A DNA stretch of 64,000 nucleotides. Origin: Crossaster papposus. Its lineage: Eukaryota > Echinodermata > Asteroidea > Velatida > Solasteridae. Made by a program: the position numbers and the translations under genes. Positions 47,441 through 59,498 of this stretch are shown in pieces. The notes beneath the pieces are model-generated. The model was not told the origin of the DNA, did no database searches, and worked only from the letters and a program-made list of their open reading frames with translations. Where the stretch lies: assembly GCA_037893245.1 (NCBI GenBank), contig JBAIAA010000117.1, positions 248,001 through 312,000 on the forward strand, in the 5' to 3' direction. How positions within the stretch are numbered: position 1 is the first letter of the stretch; every line of letters starts with the position of its first letter.

Positions 47441-48532
47441 GAGCCTAACAAACACTTTTCGGGTTTTGTTCACCATCAGCTATAGGCCTCAATGAGCCTA
47501 ACAAACACTTTTCGGGTTTTTTCACCCTCAGAACACAAAATTGACTTCCAACACTCCCAAATGGTCTATAGGCCTCAATGAGCCTAACAAACACTTTTCG
47601 GGTTTTCTTCACCGTCAAAACACGAAATGGACTTTCAACACTCCCAAATGGTCTATAGCGCTCAATAAGCCTAACAAACACTTTTCGGGTTTTTCCACCT
47701 TCAGAACACAAAATAGACTTCCAACGCTCCAAATGGTCTATAGAGCTCATTTAGCCTAACAAACACTTTTCGGGTTTTGTTCACCATCAGAACACGAAAT
47801 GGACTTCCAACGCTCCCAAATGGTCTATAGGCCTCAATGAGCCTAACAAACACTTTTCGGGTTTTCTTCACCGTCAAAACACGAAATGGACTTTCAACGC
47901 TCCCAAATGTTGTATAGTGCTCAATGAGCCTAACAAACACTTTTCGGTTTTTTTTTCACCGTCAGAACACAAAATAGACTTCCAACGCTCCCAAATGGTC
48001 TATAGAGCTCATTTAGCCTAACAAACACTTTTCGGGTTTTGTTCACCATCAGAACACGAAATGGACTTCCAACGCTCCCAAATGGTCTATAGCGCTCAAT
48101 GAGCCTAACAAACACTTTTCGGTTTTTTTTCACCGTCAGAACACCAAATGGACTTCCAACACTCCCAAACGGTCTATAGGCCTCAATGAGCCTAACAAAC
48201 ACTTTTCAAGTTTTTTCACCGTCAGAACACAAAATAGACTTCCAACGCTCCCAAATGGTCTATAGAGCTCATTTAGCCTAACAAACCCTTTTCGGTTTTT
48301 TTTCACCATCAGAACACGAAATGGACTTCCAATACTCCCAAATGGTCTATAGAGCTCATTGAGCCTAACAAACACTTTTCGGTTTTTTTCACCATCAGAA
48401 CACGAAATGGACTTCCAATACTCCCAAATGGTCGATAGCGCTCAATAAGCGTAACAAACACTTTTCGGTTTTTCTCACCGTCAGAACACCAAATGGACAT
48501 CAAACGCTCCCAAATGTTCTATAATGCTCATT
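47441..48532. repeat. HOR unit, 1092 bp, 13 subunits
   Basis: Contains the m3/m6 hybrid at 47839. It has a one-base loss near 47730 (cgctccaaatgg instead of cgctcccaaatgg) and a one-base T gain near 47949. Total length therefore equals that of the copies at 52900 and 56614, which lack both changes. Confidence 0.9.
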
Positions 48533-50325
48533 GAGCCTAACAAACACTTTTCGGGTTTTGTTCACCATCAGCTATAGGCCTCAATGAGCCTAACAAACAC
48601 TTTTCGGGTTTTTTCACCCTCAGAACACAAAATTGACTTCCAACACTCCCAAATGGTCTATAGGCCTCAATGAGCCTAACAAACACTTTTCGGGTTTTCT
48701 TCACCGTCAAAACACGAAATGGACTTTCAACACTCCCAAATGGTCTATAGCGCTCAATAAGCCTAACAAACACTTTTCGGGTTTTTCCACCTTCAGAACA
48801 CAAAATAGACTTCCAACGCTCACAAATGGTCTATAGGCCTCAATGAGCCTAACAAACACTTTTCGGGTTTTTTCACCGTCAGAACACAAAATAGACTTCC
48901 AACGCTCCCAAATGGTCTATAGAGCTCATTTAGCCTAACAAACACTTTTCGGTTTTTTTCACCGCCAGAACACCAAATGGACATCCAACGCTCCCAAATG
49001 TTGTATAGTGCTCAATGAGCCTAACAAACACTTTTCGGGTTTTTTCACCGTCAGAACACATAATAGACTTCCAACGCTCCTAAATGGTCTATAGAGCTCA
49101 TTTAGCCTAACAAACACTTTTCGGGTTTTGTTCACCATCAGAACACGAAATGGACTTCCAACGCTCCCAAATGGTAGCGCTCAATGAGCCTAACAAACAC
49201 TTTTCGGTTTTTTTCACCATCAGCTATAGGCCTCAATGAGCCTAACAAACACTTTTCGGGTTTTTTCACCGTCAGAACACAAAATAGACTTCCAACGCTC
49301 CCAAATGGTCTATAGAGCTCATTTAGCCTAACAAACACTTTTCGGTTTTTTTCACCGCCAGATCACCAAATGGACATCCAACGCTCCCAAATGTTGTATA
49401 GTGCTCAATGAGCCTAACAAACACTTTTCGGGTTTTTTCACCGTCAGAACACAAAATAGACTTCCAACGCTCCCAAATGGTCTATAGAGCTCATTTAGCC
49501 TAACAAACACTTTTCGGGTTTTGTTCACCATCAGAACACGAAATGGACTTCCAACGCTCCCAAATGGTCTATAGCGCTCAATGAGCCTAACAAACACTTT
49601 TCGGTTTTTTTCACCATCAGCTATAGGCCTCAATGAGCCTAACAAACACTTTTCGGGTTTTTTCACCGTCGGAACACAAAATAGACTTCCAACGCTCCTA
49701 AATGGTCTATAGAGCTCATTTAGCCTAACAAACACTTTTCGGGTTTTGTTCACCATCAGAACACGAAATGGACTTTCAACACTCCCAAATGGTCTATAGC
49801 GCTTAATAAGCCTAACAAACACTTTTCGGGTTTTTTCACCGTCAGAACACAAATTAGACTTCCAACGCTCCCAAATGGTCTATAGCGCTCATTTAGCCTA
49901 ACAAACACTTTTCGGTTTTTTTTCACAGTCAGAACACCAAATGGACTTCCAACACTCCCAAACGGTCTATAGGCCTCAATGAGCCTAACAAACACTTTTC
50001 AAGTTTTTTCACCGTCAGAACACAAAATAGACTTCCAACGCTCCCAAATGGTCTATAGAGCTCATTTAGCCTAACAAACCCTTTTCGGGTTTTTTTCACC
50101 ATCAGAACACGAAATGGACTTCCAATACTCCCAAATGGTCTATAGAGCTCATTGAGCCTAACAAACACTTTTCGGTTTTTTTCACCATCAGAACACGAAA
50201 TGGACTTCCAATACTCCCAAATGGTCGATAGCGCTCAATAAGCGTAACAAACACTTTTCGGTTTTTCTCACCGTCAGAACACCAAATGGACATCCAACGC
50301 TCCCAAATGTTCTATAATGCTCAAT
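48533..50325. repeat. Reference HOR unit, type T, 1793 bp, about 22 subunits
   Basis: Full-length T: three truncated subunits (opening 53-bp, and 52-bp near 49200 and 49605), one 83-bp subunit near 49175 and about 18 full monomers. Diagnostic marks: aacacataatag near 49057, gatcacc at 49363, gtcggaacac near 49670, gcgcttaata near 49802, cacagtcag near 49923. The 49363 mark lies 3801 bp after its counterpart at 45562. Confidence 0.92.
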
Positions 50326-51724
50326 GAGCCTAACAAACACTTTTCGGGTTTTGTTCACCATCAGCTATAGGCCTCAATGAGCCTAACAAACACTTTTCGG
50401 GTTTTTTCACCCTCAGAACACAAAATTGACTTCCAACACTCCCAAATGGTCTATAGGCCTCAATGAGCCTAACAAACACTTTTCGGGTTTTCTTCACCGT
50501 CAAAACACAAAATAGACTTTCAACACTCCCAAATGGTCTATAGCGCTCAATAAGCCTAACAAACACTTTTCGGGTTTTTCCACCTTCAGAACACAAAATA
50601 GACTTCCAACGCTCACAAATGGTCTATAGGCCTCAATGAGCCTAACAAACACTTTTCGGGTTTTTTCACCGTCAGAACACAAAATAGACTTCCAACGCTC
50701 CCAAATGGTCTATAGAGCTCATTTAGCCTAACAAACACTTTTCGGTTTTTTTCACCGCCAGAACACCAAATGGACATCCAACGCTCCCAAATGTTGTATA
50801 GTGCTCAATGAGCCTAACAAACACTTTTCGGGTTTTTTCACCGTCAGAACACAAAATAGACTTCCAACGCTCCTAAATGGTCTATAGAGCTCATTTAGCC
50901 TAACAAACACTTTTCGGGTTTTGTTCACCATCAGAACACGAAATGGACATCCAACGCTCCCAAATGTTGTATAGTGCTCAATGAGCCTAACAAACACTTT
51001 TCGGGTTTTGTTCACCATCAGAACACGAAATGGACTTCCAATACTCCCAAATGGTCGATAGCGCTCAATAAGCGTAACAAACACTTTTCGGTTTTTCTCA
51101 CCGTCAGAACACCAAATGGACATCCAACGCTCCCAAATGTTCTATAGTGCTCAATGAGCCTAACAAACACTTTTCGGTTTTTTTCACCATCAGAACACGA
51201 AATGGACTTCCAACGCTCCCAAATGGTCTATAGCGCTCAATGAGCCTAACAAACACTTTTCGGTTTTTTTCACCATCAGCTATAGGCCTCAATGAGCCTA
51301 ACAAACACTTTTCGGTTTTTTTCACCGTCAGAACACAAAATAGCCTTCCAACGCTCCCAAATGGTCTATAGAGCTCATTTAGCCTAACAAACACTTTTCG
51401 GTTTTTTTCACCGCCAGAACACCAAATGGACATCCAACGCTCCCAAATGTTGTATAGTGCTCAATGAGCCTAACAAACACTTTTCGGGTTTTTTCACCGT
51501 CAGAACACAAAATAGACTTCCAACGCTCCCAAATGGTCTATAGAGCTCATTTAGCCTAACAAACACTTTTCGGGTTTTGTTCACCATCAGAACACGAAAT
51601 GGACTTCCAATACTCCCAAATGGTCGATAGCGCTCAATAAGCGTAACAAACACTTTTCGGTTTTTCTCACCGTCAGAACACCAAATGGACATCCAACGCT
51701 CCCAAATGTTCTATAGTGCTCAAT
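50326..51724. repeat. HOR unit, 1399 bp, about 17 subunits
   Basis: Its m3 carries the two-base patch acaaaatag (near 50508) in place of acgaaatgg. A hybrid monomer lies at 50896-50982. Two truncated subunits (50326 and near 51250). Repeated at 59499. Confidence 0.9.
50896..50982. repeat. Hybrid monomer (m13 head, m6/m11 tail)
   Basis: Head gttttgttcaccatcag with acgaaatgg, tail acatccaacgctcccaaatg then ttgtatagtgctc. The switch falls within aaatggac. A copy at 60069-60155 is at exactly +9173. Confidence 0.87.
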
Positions 51725-52899
51725 GAGCCTAACAAACACTTTTCGGGTTTTGTTCACCATCAGCTATAGGCCTCAATGAGCCTAACAAACACTTTTCGGG
51801 TTTTTTCACCGTCAGAACACAAAATTGACTTCCAACACTCCCAAATGGTCTATAGGCCTCAATGAGCCTAACAAACACTTTTCGGGTTTTCTTCACCGTC
51901 AAAACACAAAATGGACTTTCAACACTCCCAAATGGTCTATAGCGCTCAATAAGCCTAACAAACACTTTTCGAGTTTTTCCACCTTCAGAACACAAAATAG
52001 ACTTCCAACGCTCCCAAATGGTCTATAGGCCTCAATGAGCCTAACAAACACTTTTCGGGTTTTTTCACCGTCAGAAAACAAAATAGACTTCCAACGCTCC
52101 CAAATGGTCTATAGAGCTCATTTAGCCTAACAAACACTTTTCGGTTTTTTTCACCGCCAGAACACCAAATGGACATCCAACGCTCCCAAATGTTGTATAG
52201 TGCTCAATGAGCCTAACAAACACTTTTCGGGTTTTTTCATCGTCAGAACACAAAATAGACTTCCAACGCTCCCAAATGGTCTATAGAGCTCATTTAGACT
52301 AACAAACACTTTTCGGTTTTTTTCACCGCCAGAACACCAAATGGACATCCAACGCTCCCAAATGTTCTATAGTGCTCAATGAGCCTAACAAACACTTTTC
52401 GGGTTTTGTTCACCATCAGAACACGAAATGGACTTCCAATACTCCCAAATGGTCGATAGCGCTCAATAAGCGTAACAAACACTTTTCGGTTTTTCTCACC
52501 GTCAGAACACCAAATGGACTTCCAACGCTCCCAAATGGTCTATAGCGCTCATTTAGCCTAACAAACACTTTTCGGTTTTTTTTCACCGTCAGAACACCAA
52601 ATGTACTTCCAACACTCCCAAACGGTCTATAGGCCTCAATGAGCCTAACAAACACTTTTCGGTTTTTTTTCACCATCAGAACACGAAATGGACTTCCAAT
52701 ACTCCCAAATGGTCTATAGAGCTCATTGAGCCTAACAAACACTTTTCGGTTTTTTTCACCATCAGAACACGAAATGGACTTCCAATACTCCCAAATGGTC
52801 GATAGCGCTCAATAAGCGTAACAAACACTTTTCGGTTTTTCTCACCGTCAGAACACCAAATGGACATCCAACGCTCCCAAATGTTCTATAATGCTCAAT
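51725..52899. repeat. Chimeric HOR unit (C head, D tail), 1175 bp, about 14 subunits
   Basis: C-type marks agaaaac near 52076, catcgtcag near 52238 and tagactaac (a at 52298). From about 52500 a D-type series with aaatgtactt. The 9173 duplication ends inside this unit at about 52520. Confidence 0.88.
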
Positions 52900-53991
52900 G
52901 AGCCTAACAAACACTTTTCGGGTTTTGTTCACCATCAGCTATAGGCCTCAATGAGCCTAACAAACACTTTTCGGGTTTTTTCACCCTCAGAACACAAAAT
53001 TGACTTCCAACACTCCCAAATGGTCTATAGGCCTCAATGAGCCTAACAAACACTTTTCGGGTTTTCTTCACCGTCAAAACACGAAATGGACTTTCAACAC
53101 TCCCAAATGGTCTATAGCGCTCAATAAGCCTAACAAACACTTTTCGGGTTTTTCCACCTTCAGAACACAAAATAGACTTCCAACGCTCCCAAATGGTCTA
53201 TAGAGCTCATTTAGCCTAACAAACACTTTTCGGGTTTTGTTCACCATCAGAACACGAAATGGACTTCCAACGCTCCCAAATGGTCTATAGGCCTCAATGA
53301 GCCTAACAAACACTTTTCGGGTTTTCTTCACCGTCAAAACACGAAATGGACTTTCAACGCTCCCAAATGTTGTATAGTGCTCAATGAGCCTAACAAACAC
53401 TTTTCGGTTTTTTTTCACCGTCAGAACACAAAATAGACTTCCAACGCTCCCAAATGGTCTATAGAGCTCATTTAGCCTAACAAACACTTTTCGGGTTTTG
53501 TTCACCATCAGAACACGAAATGGACTTCCAACGCTCCCAAATGGTCTATAGCGCTCAATGAGCCTAACAAACACTTTTCGGGTTTTTTTCACCGTCAGAA
53601 CACCAAATGGACTTCCAACACTCCCAAACGGTCTATAGGCCTCAATGAGCCTAACAAACACTTTTCAAGTTTTTTCACCGTCAGAACACAAAATAGACTT
53701 CCAACGCTCCCAAATGGTCTATAGAGCTCATTTAGCCTAACAAACCCTTTTCGGTTTTTTTTCACCATCAGAACACGAAATGGACTTCCAATACTCCCAA
53801 ATGGTCTATAGAGCTCATTGAGCCTAACAAACACTTTTCGGTTTTTTTCACCATCAGAACACGAAATGGACTTCCAATACTCCCAAATGGTCGATAGCGC
53901 TCAATAAGCGTAACAAACACTTTTCGGTTTTTCTCACCGTCAGAACACCAAATGGACATCAAACGCTCCCAAATGTTCTATAATGCTCATT
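52900..53991. repeat. HOR unit, 1092 bp, 13 subunits
   Basis: Same type as the units at 47441 and 56614 (offset 3714 to the latter), with the m3/m6 hybrid at 53299-53385. The boundary between copies 1 and 2 of the 9173-bp duplication falls inside it. Confidence 0.9.
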
Positions 53992-55697
53992 GAGCCTAAC
54001 AAACACTTTTCGGGTTTTGTTCACCATCAGCTATAGGCCTCAATGAGCCTAACAAACACTTTTCGGGTTTTTTCACCCTCAGAACACAAAATTGACTTTC
54101 AACACTCCCAAATGGTCTATAGCGCTCAATAAGCCTAACAAACACTTTTCGGGTTTTTCAACCTTCAGAACACAAAATAGACTTCCAACGCTCACAAATG
54201 GTCTATAGGCCTCAATGAGCCTAACAAACACTTTTCGGGTTTTTTCACCGTCAGAACACAAAATAGACTTCCAACGCTCCCAAATGGTCTATAGAGCTCA
54301 TTTAGCCTAACAAACACTTTTCGGTTTTTTTCACCGCCAGAACACCAAATGGACATCCAACGCTCCCAAATGTTGTATAGTGCTCAATGAGCCTAACAAA
54401 CACTTTTCGGGTTTTTTCACCGTCAGAACACATAATAGACTTCCAACGCTCCTAAATGGTCTATAGAGCTCATTTAGCCTAACAAACACTTTTCGGGTTT
54501 TGTTCACCATCAGAACACGAAATGGACTTCCAACGCTCCCAAATGGTAGCGCTCAATGAGCCTAACAAACACTTTTCGGTTTTTTTCACCATCAGCTATA
54601 GGCCTCAATGAGCCTAACAAACACTTTTCGGGTTTTTTCACCGTCAGAACACAAAATAGACTTCCAACGCTCCCAAATGGTCTATAGAGCTCATTTAGCC
54701 TAACAAACACTTTTCGGTTTTTTTCACCGCCAGATCACCAAATGGACATCCAACGCTCCCAAATGTTGTATAGTGCTCAATGAGCCTAACAAACACTTTT
54801 CGGGTTTTTTCACCGTCAGAACACAAAATAGACTTCCAACGCTCCCAAATGGTCTATAGAGCTCATTTAGCCTAACAAACACTTTTCGGGTTTTGTTCAC
54901 CATCAGAACACGAAATGGACTTCCAACGCTCCCAAATGGTCTATAGCGCTCAATGAGCCTAACAAACACTTTTCGGTTTTTTTCACCATCAGCTATAGGC
55001 CTCAATGAGCCTAACAAACACTTTTCGGGTTTTTTCACCGTCGGAACACAAAATAGACTTCCAACGCTCCTAAATGGTCTATAGAGCTCATTTAGCCTAA
55101 CAAACACTTTTCGGGTTTTGTTCACCATCAGAACACGAAATGGACTTTCAACACTCCCAAATGGTCTATAGCGCTTAATAAGCCTAACAAACACTTTTCG
55201 GGTTTTTTCACCGTCAGAACACAAATTAGACTTCCAACGCTCCCAAATGGTCTATAGCGCTCATTTAGCCTAACAAACACTTTTCGGTTTTTTTTCACAG
55301 TCAGAACACCAAATGGACTTCCAACACTCCCAAACGGTCTATAGGCCTCAATGAGCCTAACAAACACTTTTCAAGTTTTTTCACCGTCAGAACACAAAAT
55401 AGACTTCCAACGCTCCCAAATGGTCTATAGAGCTCATTTAGCCTAACAAACCCTTTTCGGGTTTTTTTCACCATCAGAACACGAAATGGACTTCCAATAC
55501 TCCCAAATGGTCTATAGAGCTCATTGAGCCTAACAAACACTTTTCGGTTTTTTTCACCATCAGAACACGAAATGGACTTCCAATACTCCCAAATGGTCGA
55601 TAGCGCTCAATAAGCGTAACAAACACTTTTCGGTTTTTCTCACCGTCAGAACACCAAATGGACATCCAACGCTCCCAAATGTTCTATAATGCTCAAT
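53992..55697. repeat. HOR unit, type T short form, 1706 bp
   Basis: Copy of 44819-46524, with the same m2/m3 hybrid at 54045-54130 and gatcacc at 54735. It has cggttttttt near 54967 where the other copy has cggtattttt. Confidence 0.92.
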
Positions 55698-56613
55698 GAG
55701 CCTAACAAACACTTTTCGGGTTTTGTTCACCATCAGCTATAGGCCTCAATGAGCCTAACAAACACTTTTCGGGTTTTTTCACCCTCAGAACACAAAATTG
55801 ACTTCCAACACTCCCAAATGGTCTATAGGCCTCAATGAGCCTAACAAACACTTTTCGGGTTTTCTTCACCGTCAAAACACGAAATGGACTTTCAACACTC
55901 CCAAATGGTCTATAGCGCTCAATAAGCCTAACAAACACTTTTCGGGTTTTTCCACCTTCAGAACACAAAATAGACTTCCAACGCTCACAAATGGTCTATA
56001 GGCCTCAATGAGCCTAACAAACACTTTTCGGGTTTTTTCACCGTCAGAACACAAAATAGACTTCCAACGCTCCCAAATGGTCTATAGAGCTCATTTAGCC
56101 TAACAAACACTTTTCGGTTTTTTTCACCGCCAGAACACCAAATGGACATCCATCGCTCCCAAATGTTGTATAGTGCTCAATGAGCCTAACAAACACTTTT
56201 CGGGTTTTTTCACCGTCAGAACACCAAATGGACTTCCAACGCTCCCAAATGGTCTATAGCGCTCATTTAGCCTAACAAACACTTTTCGGTTTTTTTTCAC
56301 CGTCAGAACACCAAATGTACTTCCAACACTCCCAAACGGTCTATAGGCCTCAATGAGCCTAACAAACACTTTTCGGTTTTTTTTCACCATCAGAACACGA
56401 AATGGACTTCCAATACTCCCAAATGGTCTATAGAGCTCATTGAGCCTAACAAACACTTTTCGGTTTTTTTCACCATCAGAACACGAAATGGACTTCCAAT
56501 ACTCCCAAATGGTCGATAGCGCTCAATAAGCGTAACAAACACTTTTCGGTTTTTCTCACCGTCAGAACACCAAATGGACATCCAACGCTCCCAAATGTTC
56601 TATAATGCTCAAT
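55698..56613. repeat. Shortened HOR unit, 916 bp
   Basis: Copy of 46525-47440. Private ccatcgctcc near 56152; it has tatagagctc near 56432 where the other copy has tatatagctc. Confidence 0.92.
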
Positions 56614-57705
56614 GAGCCTAACAAACAGTTTTCGGGTTTTGTTCACCATCAGCTATAGGCCTCAATGAGCCTAACAAACACTTTTCGGGTTTTTTCACCC
56701 TCAGAACACAAAATTGACTTCCAACACTCCCAAATGGTCTATAGGCCTCAATGAGCCTAACAAACACTTTTCGGGTTTTCTTCACCGTCAAAACACGAAA
56801 TGGACTTTCAACACTCCCAAATGGTCTATAGCGCTCAATAAGCCTAACAAACACTTTTCGGGTTTTTCCACCTTCAGAACACAAAATAGACTTCCAACGC
56901 TCCCAAATGGTCTATAGAGCTCATTTAGCCTAACAAACACTTTTCGGGTTTTGTTCACCATCAGAACACGAAATGGACTTCCAACGCTCCCAAATGGTCT
57001 ATAGGCCTCAATGAGCCTAACAAACACTTTTCGGGTTTTCTTCACCGTCAAAACACGAAATGGACTTTCAACGCTCCCAAATGTTGTATAGTGCTCAATG
57101 AGCCTAACAAACACTTTTCGGTTTTTTTTCACCGTCAGAACACAAAATAGACTTCCAACGCTCCCAAATGGTCTATAGAGCTCATTTAGCCTAACAAACA
57201 CTTTTCGGGTTTTGTTCACCATCAGAACACGAAATGGACTTCCAACGCTCCCAAATGGTCTATAGCGCTCAATGAGCCTAACAAACACTTTTCGGTTTTT
57301 TTTCACCGTCAGAACACCAAATGGACTTCCAACACTCCCAAACGGTCTATAGGCCTCAATGAGCCTAACAAACACTTTTCAAGTTTTTTCACCGTCAGAA
57401 CACAAAATAGACTTCCAACGCTCCCAAATGGTCTATAGAGCTCATTTAGCCTAACAAACCCTTTTCGGTTTTTTTTCACCATCAGAACACGAAATGGACT
57501 TCCAATACTCCCAAATGGTCTATAGAGCTCATTGAGCCTAACAAACACTTTTCGGTTTTTTTCACCATCAGAACACGAAATGGACTTCCAATACTCCCAA
57601 ATGGTCGATAGCGCTCAATAAGCGTAACAAACACTTTTCGGTTTTTCTCACCGTCAGAACACCAAATGGACATCAAACGCTCCCAAATGTTCTATAATGC
57701 TCATT
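56614..57705. repeat. HOR unit, 1092 bp
   Basis: Copy of 47441-48532 without the one-base deletion and one-base T gain. Private aacagtttt near 56627. Contains the m3/m6 hybrid at 57013. Confidence 0.92.
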
Positions 57706-59498
57706 GAGCCTAACAAACACTTTTCGGGTTTTGTTCACCATCAGCTATAGGCCTCAATGAGCCTAACAAACACTTTTCGGGTTTTTTCACCCTCAGAACA
57801 CAAAATTGACTTCCAACACTCCCAAATGGTCTATAGGCCTCAATGAGCCTAACAAACACTTTTCGGGTTTTCTTCACCGTCAAAACACGAAATGGACTTT
57901 CAACATTCCCAAATGGTCTATAGCGCTCAATAAGCCTAACAAACACTTTTCGGGTTTTTCCACCTTCAGAACACAAAATAGACTTCCAACGCTCACAAAT
58001 GGTCTATAGGCCTCAATGAGCCTAACAAACACTTTTCGGGTTTTTTCACCGTCAGAACACAAAATAGACTTCCAACGCTCCCAAATGGTCTATAGAGCTC
58101 ATTTAGCCTAACAAACACTTTTCGGTTTTTTTCACCGCCAGAACACCAAATGGACATCCAACGCTCCCAAATGTTGTATAGTGCTCAATGAGCCTAACAA
58201 ACACTTTTCGGGTTTTTTCACCGTCAGAACACATAATAGACTTCCAACGCTCCTAAATGGTCTATAGAGCTCATTTAGCCTAACAAACACTTTTCGGGTT
58301 TTGTTCACCATCAGAACACGAAATGGACTTCCAACGCTCCCAAATGGTAGCGCTCAATGAGCCTAACAAACACTTTTCGGTTTTTTTCACCATCAGCTAT
58401 AGGCCTCAATGAGCCTAACAAACACTTTTCGGGTTTTTTCACCGTCAGAACACAAAATAGACTTCCAACGCTCCCAAATGGTCTATAGAGCTCATTTAGC
58501 CTAACAAACACTTTTCGGTTTTTTTCACCGCCAGATCACCAAATGGACATCCAACGCTCCCAAATGTTGTATAGTGCTCAATGAGCCTAACAAACACTTT
58601 TCGGGTTTTTTCACCGTCAGAACACAAAATAGACTTCCAACGCTCCCAAATGGTCTATAGAGCTCATTTAGCCTAACAAACACTTTTCGGGTTTTGTTCA
58701 CCATCAGAACACGAAATGGACTTCCAACGCTCCCAAATGGTCTATAGCGCTCAATGAGCCTAACAAACACTTTTCGGTTTTTTTCACCATCAGCTATAGG
58801 CCTCAATGAGCCTAACAAACACTTTTCGGGTTTTTTCACCGTCGGAACACAAAATAGACTTCCAACGCTCCTAAATGGTCTATAGAGCTCATTTAGCCTA
58901 ACAAACACTTTTCGGGTTTTGTTCACCATCAGAACACGAAATGGACTTTCAACACTCCCAAATGGTCTATAGCGCTTAATAAGCCTAACAAACACTTTTC
59001 GGGTTTTTTCACCGTCAGAACACAAATTAGACTTCCAACGCTCCCAAATGGTCTATAGCGCTCATTTAGCCTAACAAACACTTTTCGGTTTTTTTTCACA
59101 GTCAGAACACCAAATGGACTTCCAACACTCCCAAACGGTCTATAGGCCTCAATGAGCCTAACAAACACTTTTCAAGTTTTTTCACCGTCAGAACACAAAA
59201 TAGACTTCCAACGCTCCCAAATGGTCTATAGAGCTCATTTAGCCTAACAAACCCTTTTCGGGTTTTTTTCACCATCAGAACACGAAATGGACTTCCAATA
59301 CTCCCAAATGGTCTATAGAGCTCATTGAGCCTAACAAACACTTTTCGGTTTTTTTCACCATCAGAACACGAAATGGACTTCCAATACTCCCAAATGGTCG
59401 ATAGCGCTCAATAAGCGTAACAAACACTTTTCGGTTTTTCTCACCGTCAGAACACCAAATGGACATCCAACGCTCCCAAATGTTCTATAATGCTCAAT
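57706..59498. repeat. HOR unit, type T, 1793 bp
   Basis: Copy of 48533-50325 with gatcacc at 58536 and gcgcttaata near 58975. Private caacattccc near 57906. Confidence 0.92.

Larger units (their letters stand above)
44180..52520. repeat. 9173-bp tandem duplication, copy 1
   Basis: Matches 53353-61693. The HOR unit starts 44819, 46525, 47441, 48533, 50326 and 51725 are each repeated at +9173, and t at 45562 (gatcacc) matches 54735. I noticed roughly a dozen private differences, e.g. near 45794 (cggtattttt here), 46352 (cattaagcc here), 47259 (tatatagctc here), 51344 (tagccttcc here), 56152 (ccatcgc in copy 2) and 56627 (aacagtttt in copy 2). Confidence 0.93.

Noticed and set aside
53074..53661. 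195-aa minus-strand open reading frame as a repetitive protein gene
   Set aside because: It is four or five monomers read through in frame. Neighbouring copies are broken by 86-bp monomers, and nothing outside the satellite flanks it as a promoter, intron or unique exon.
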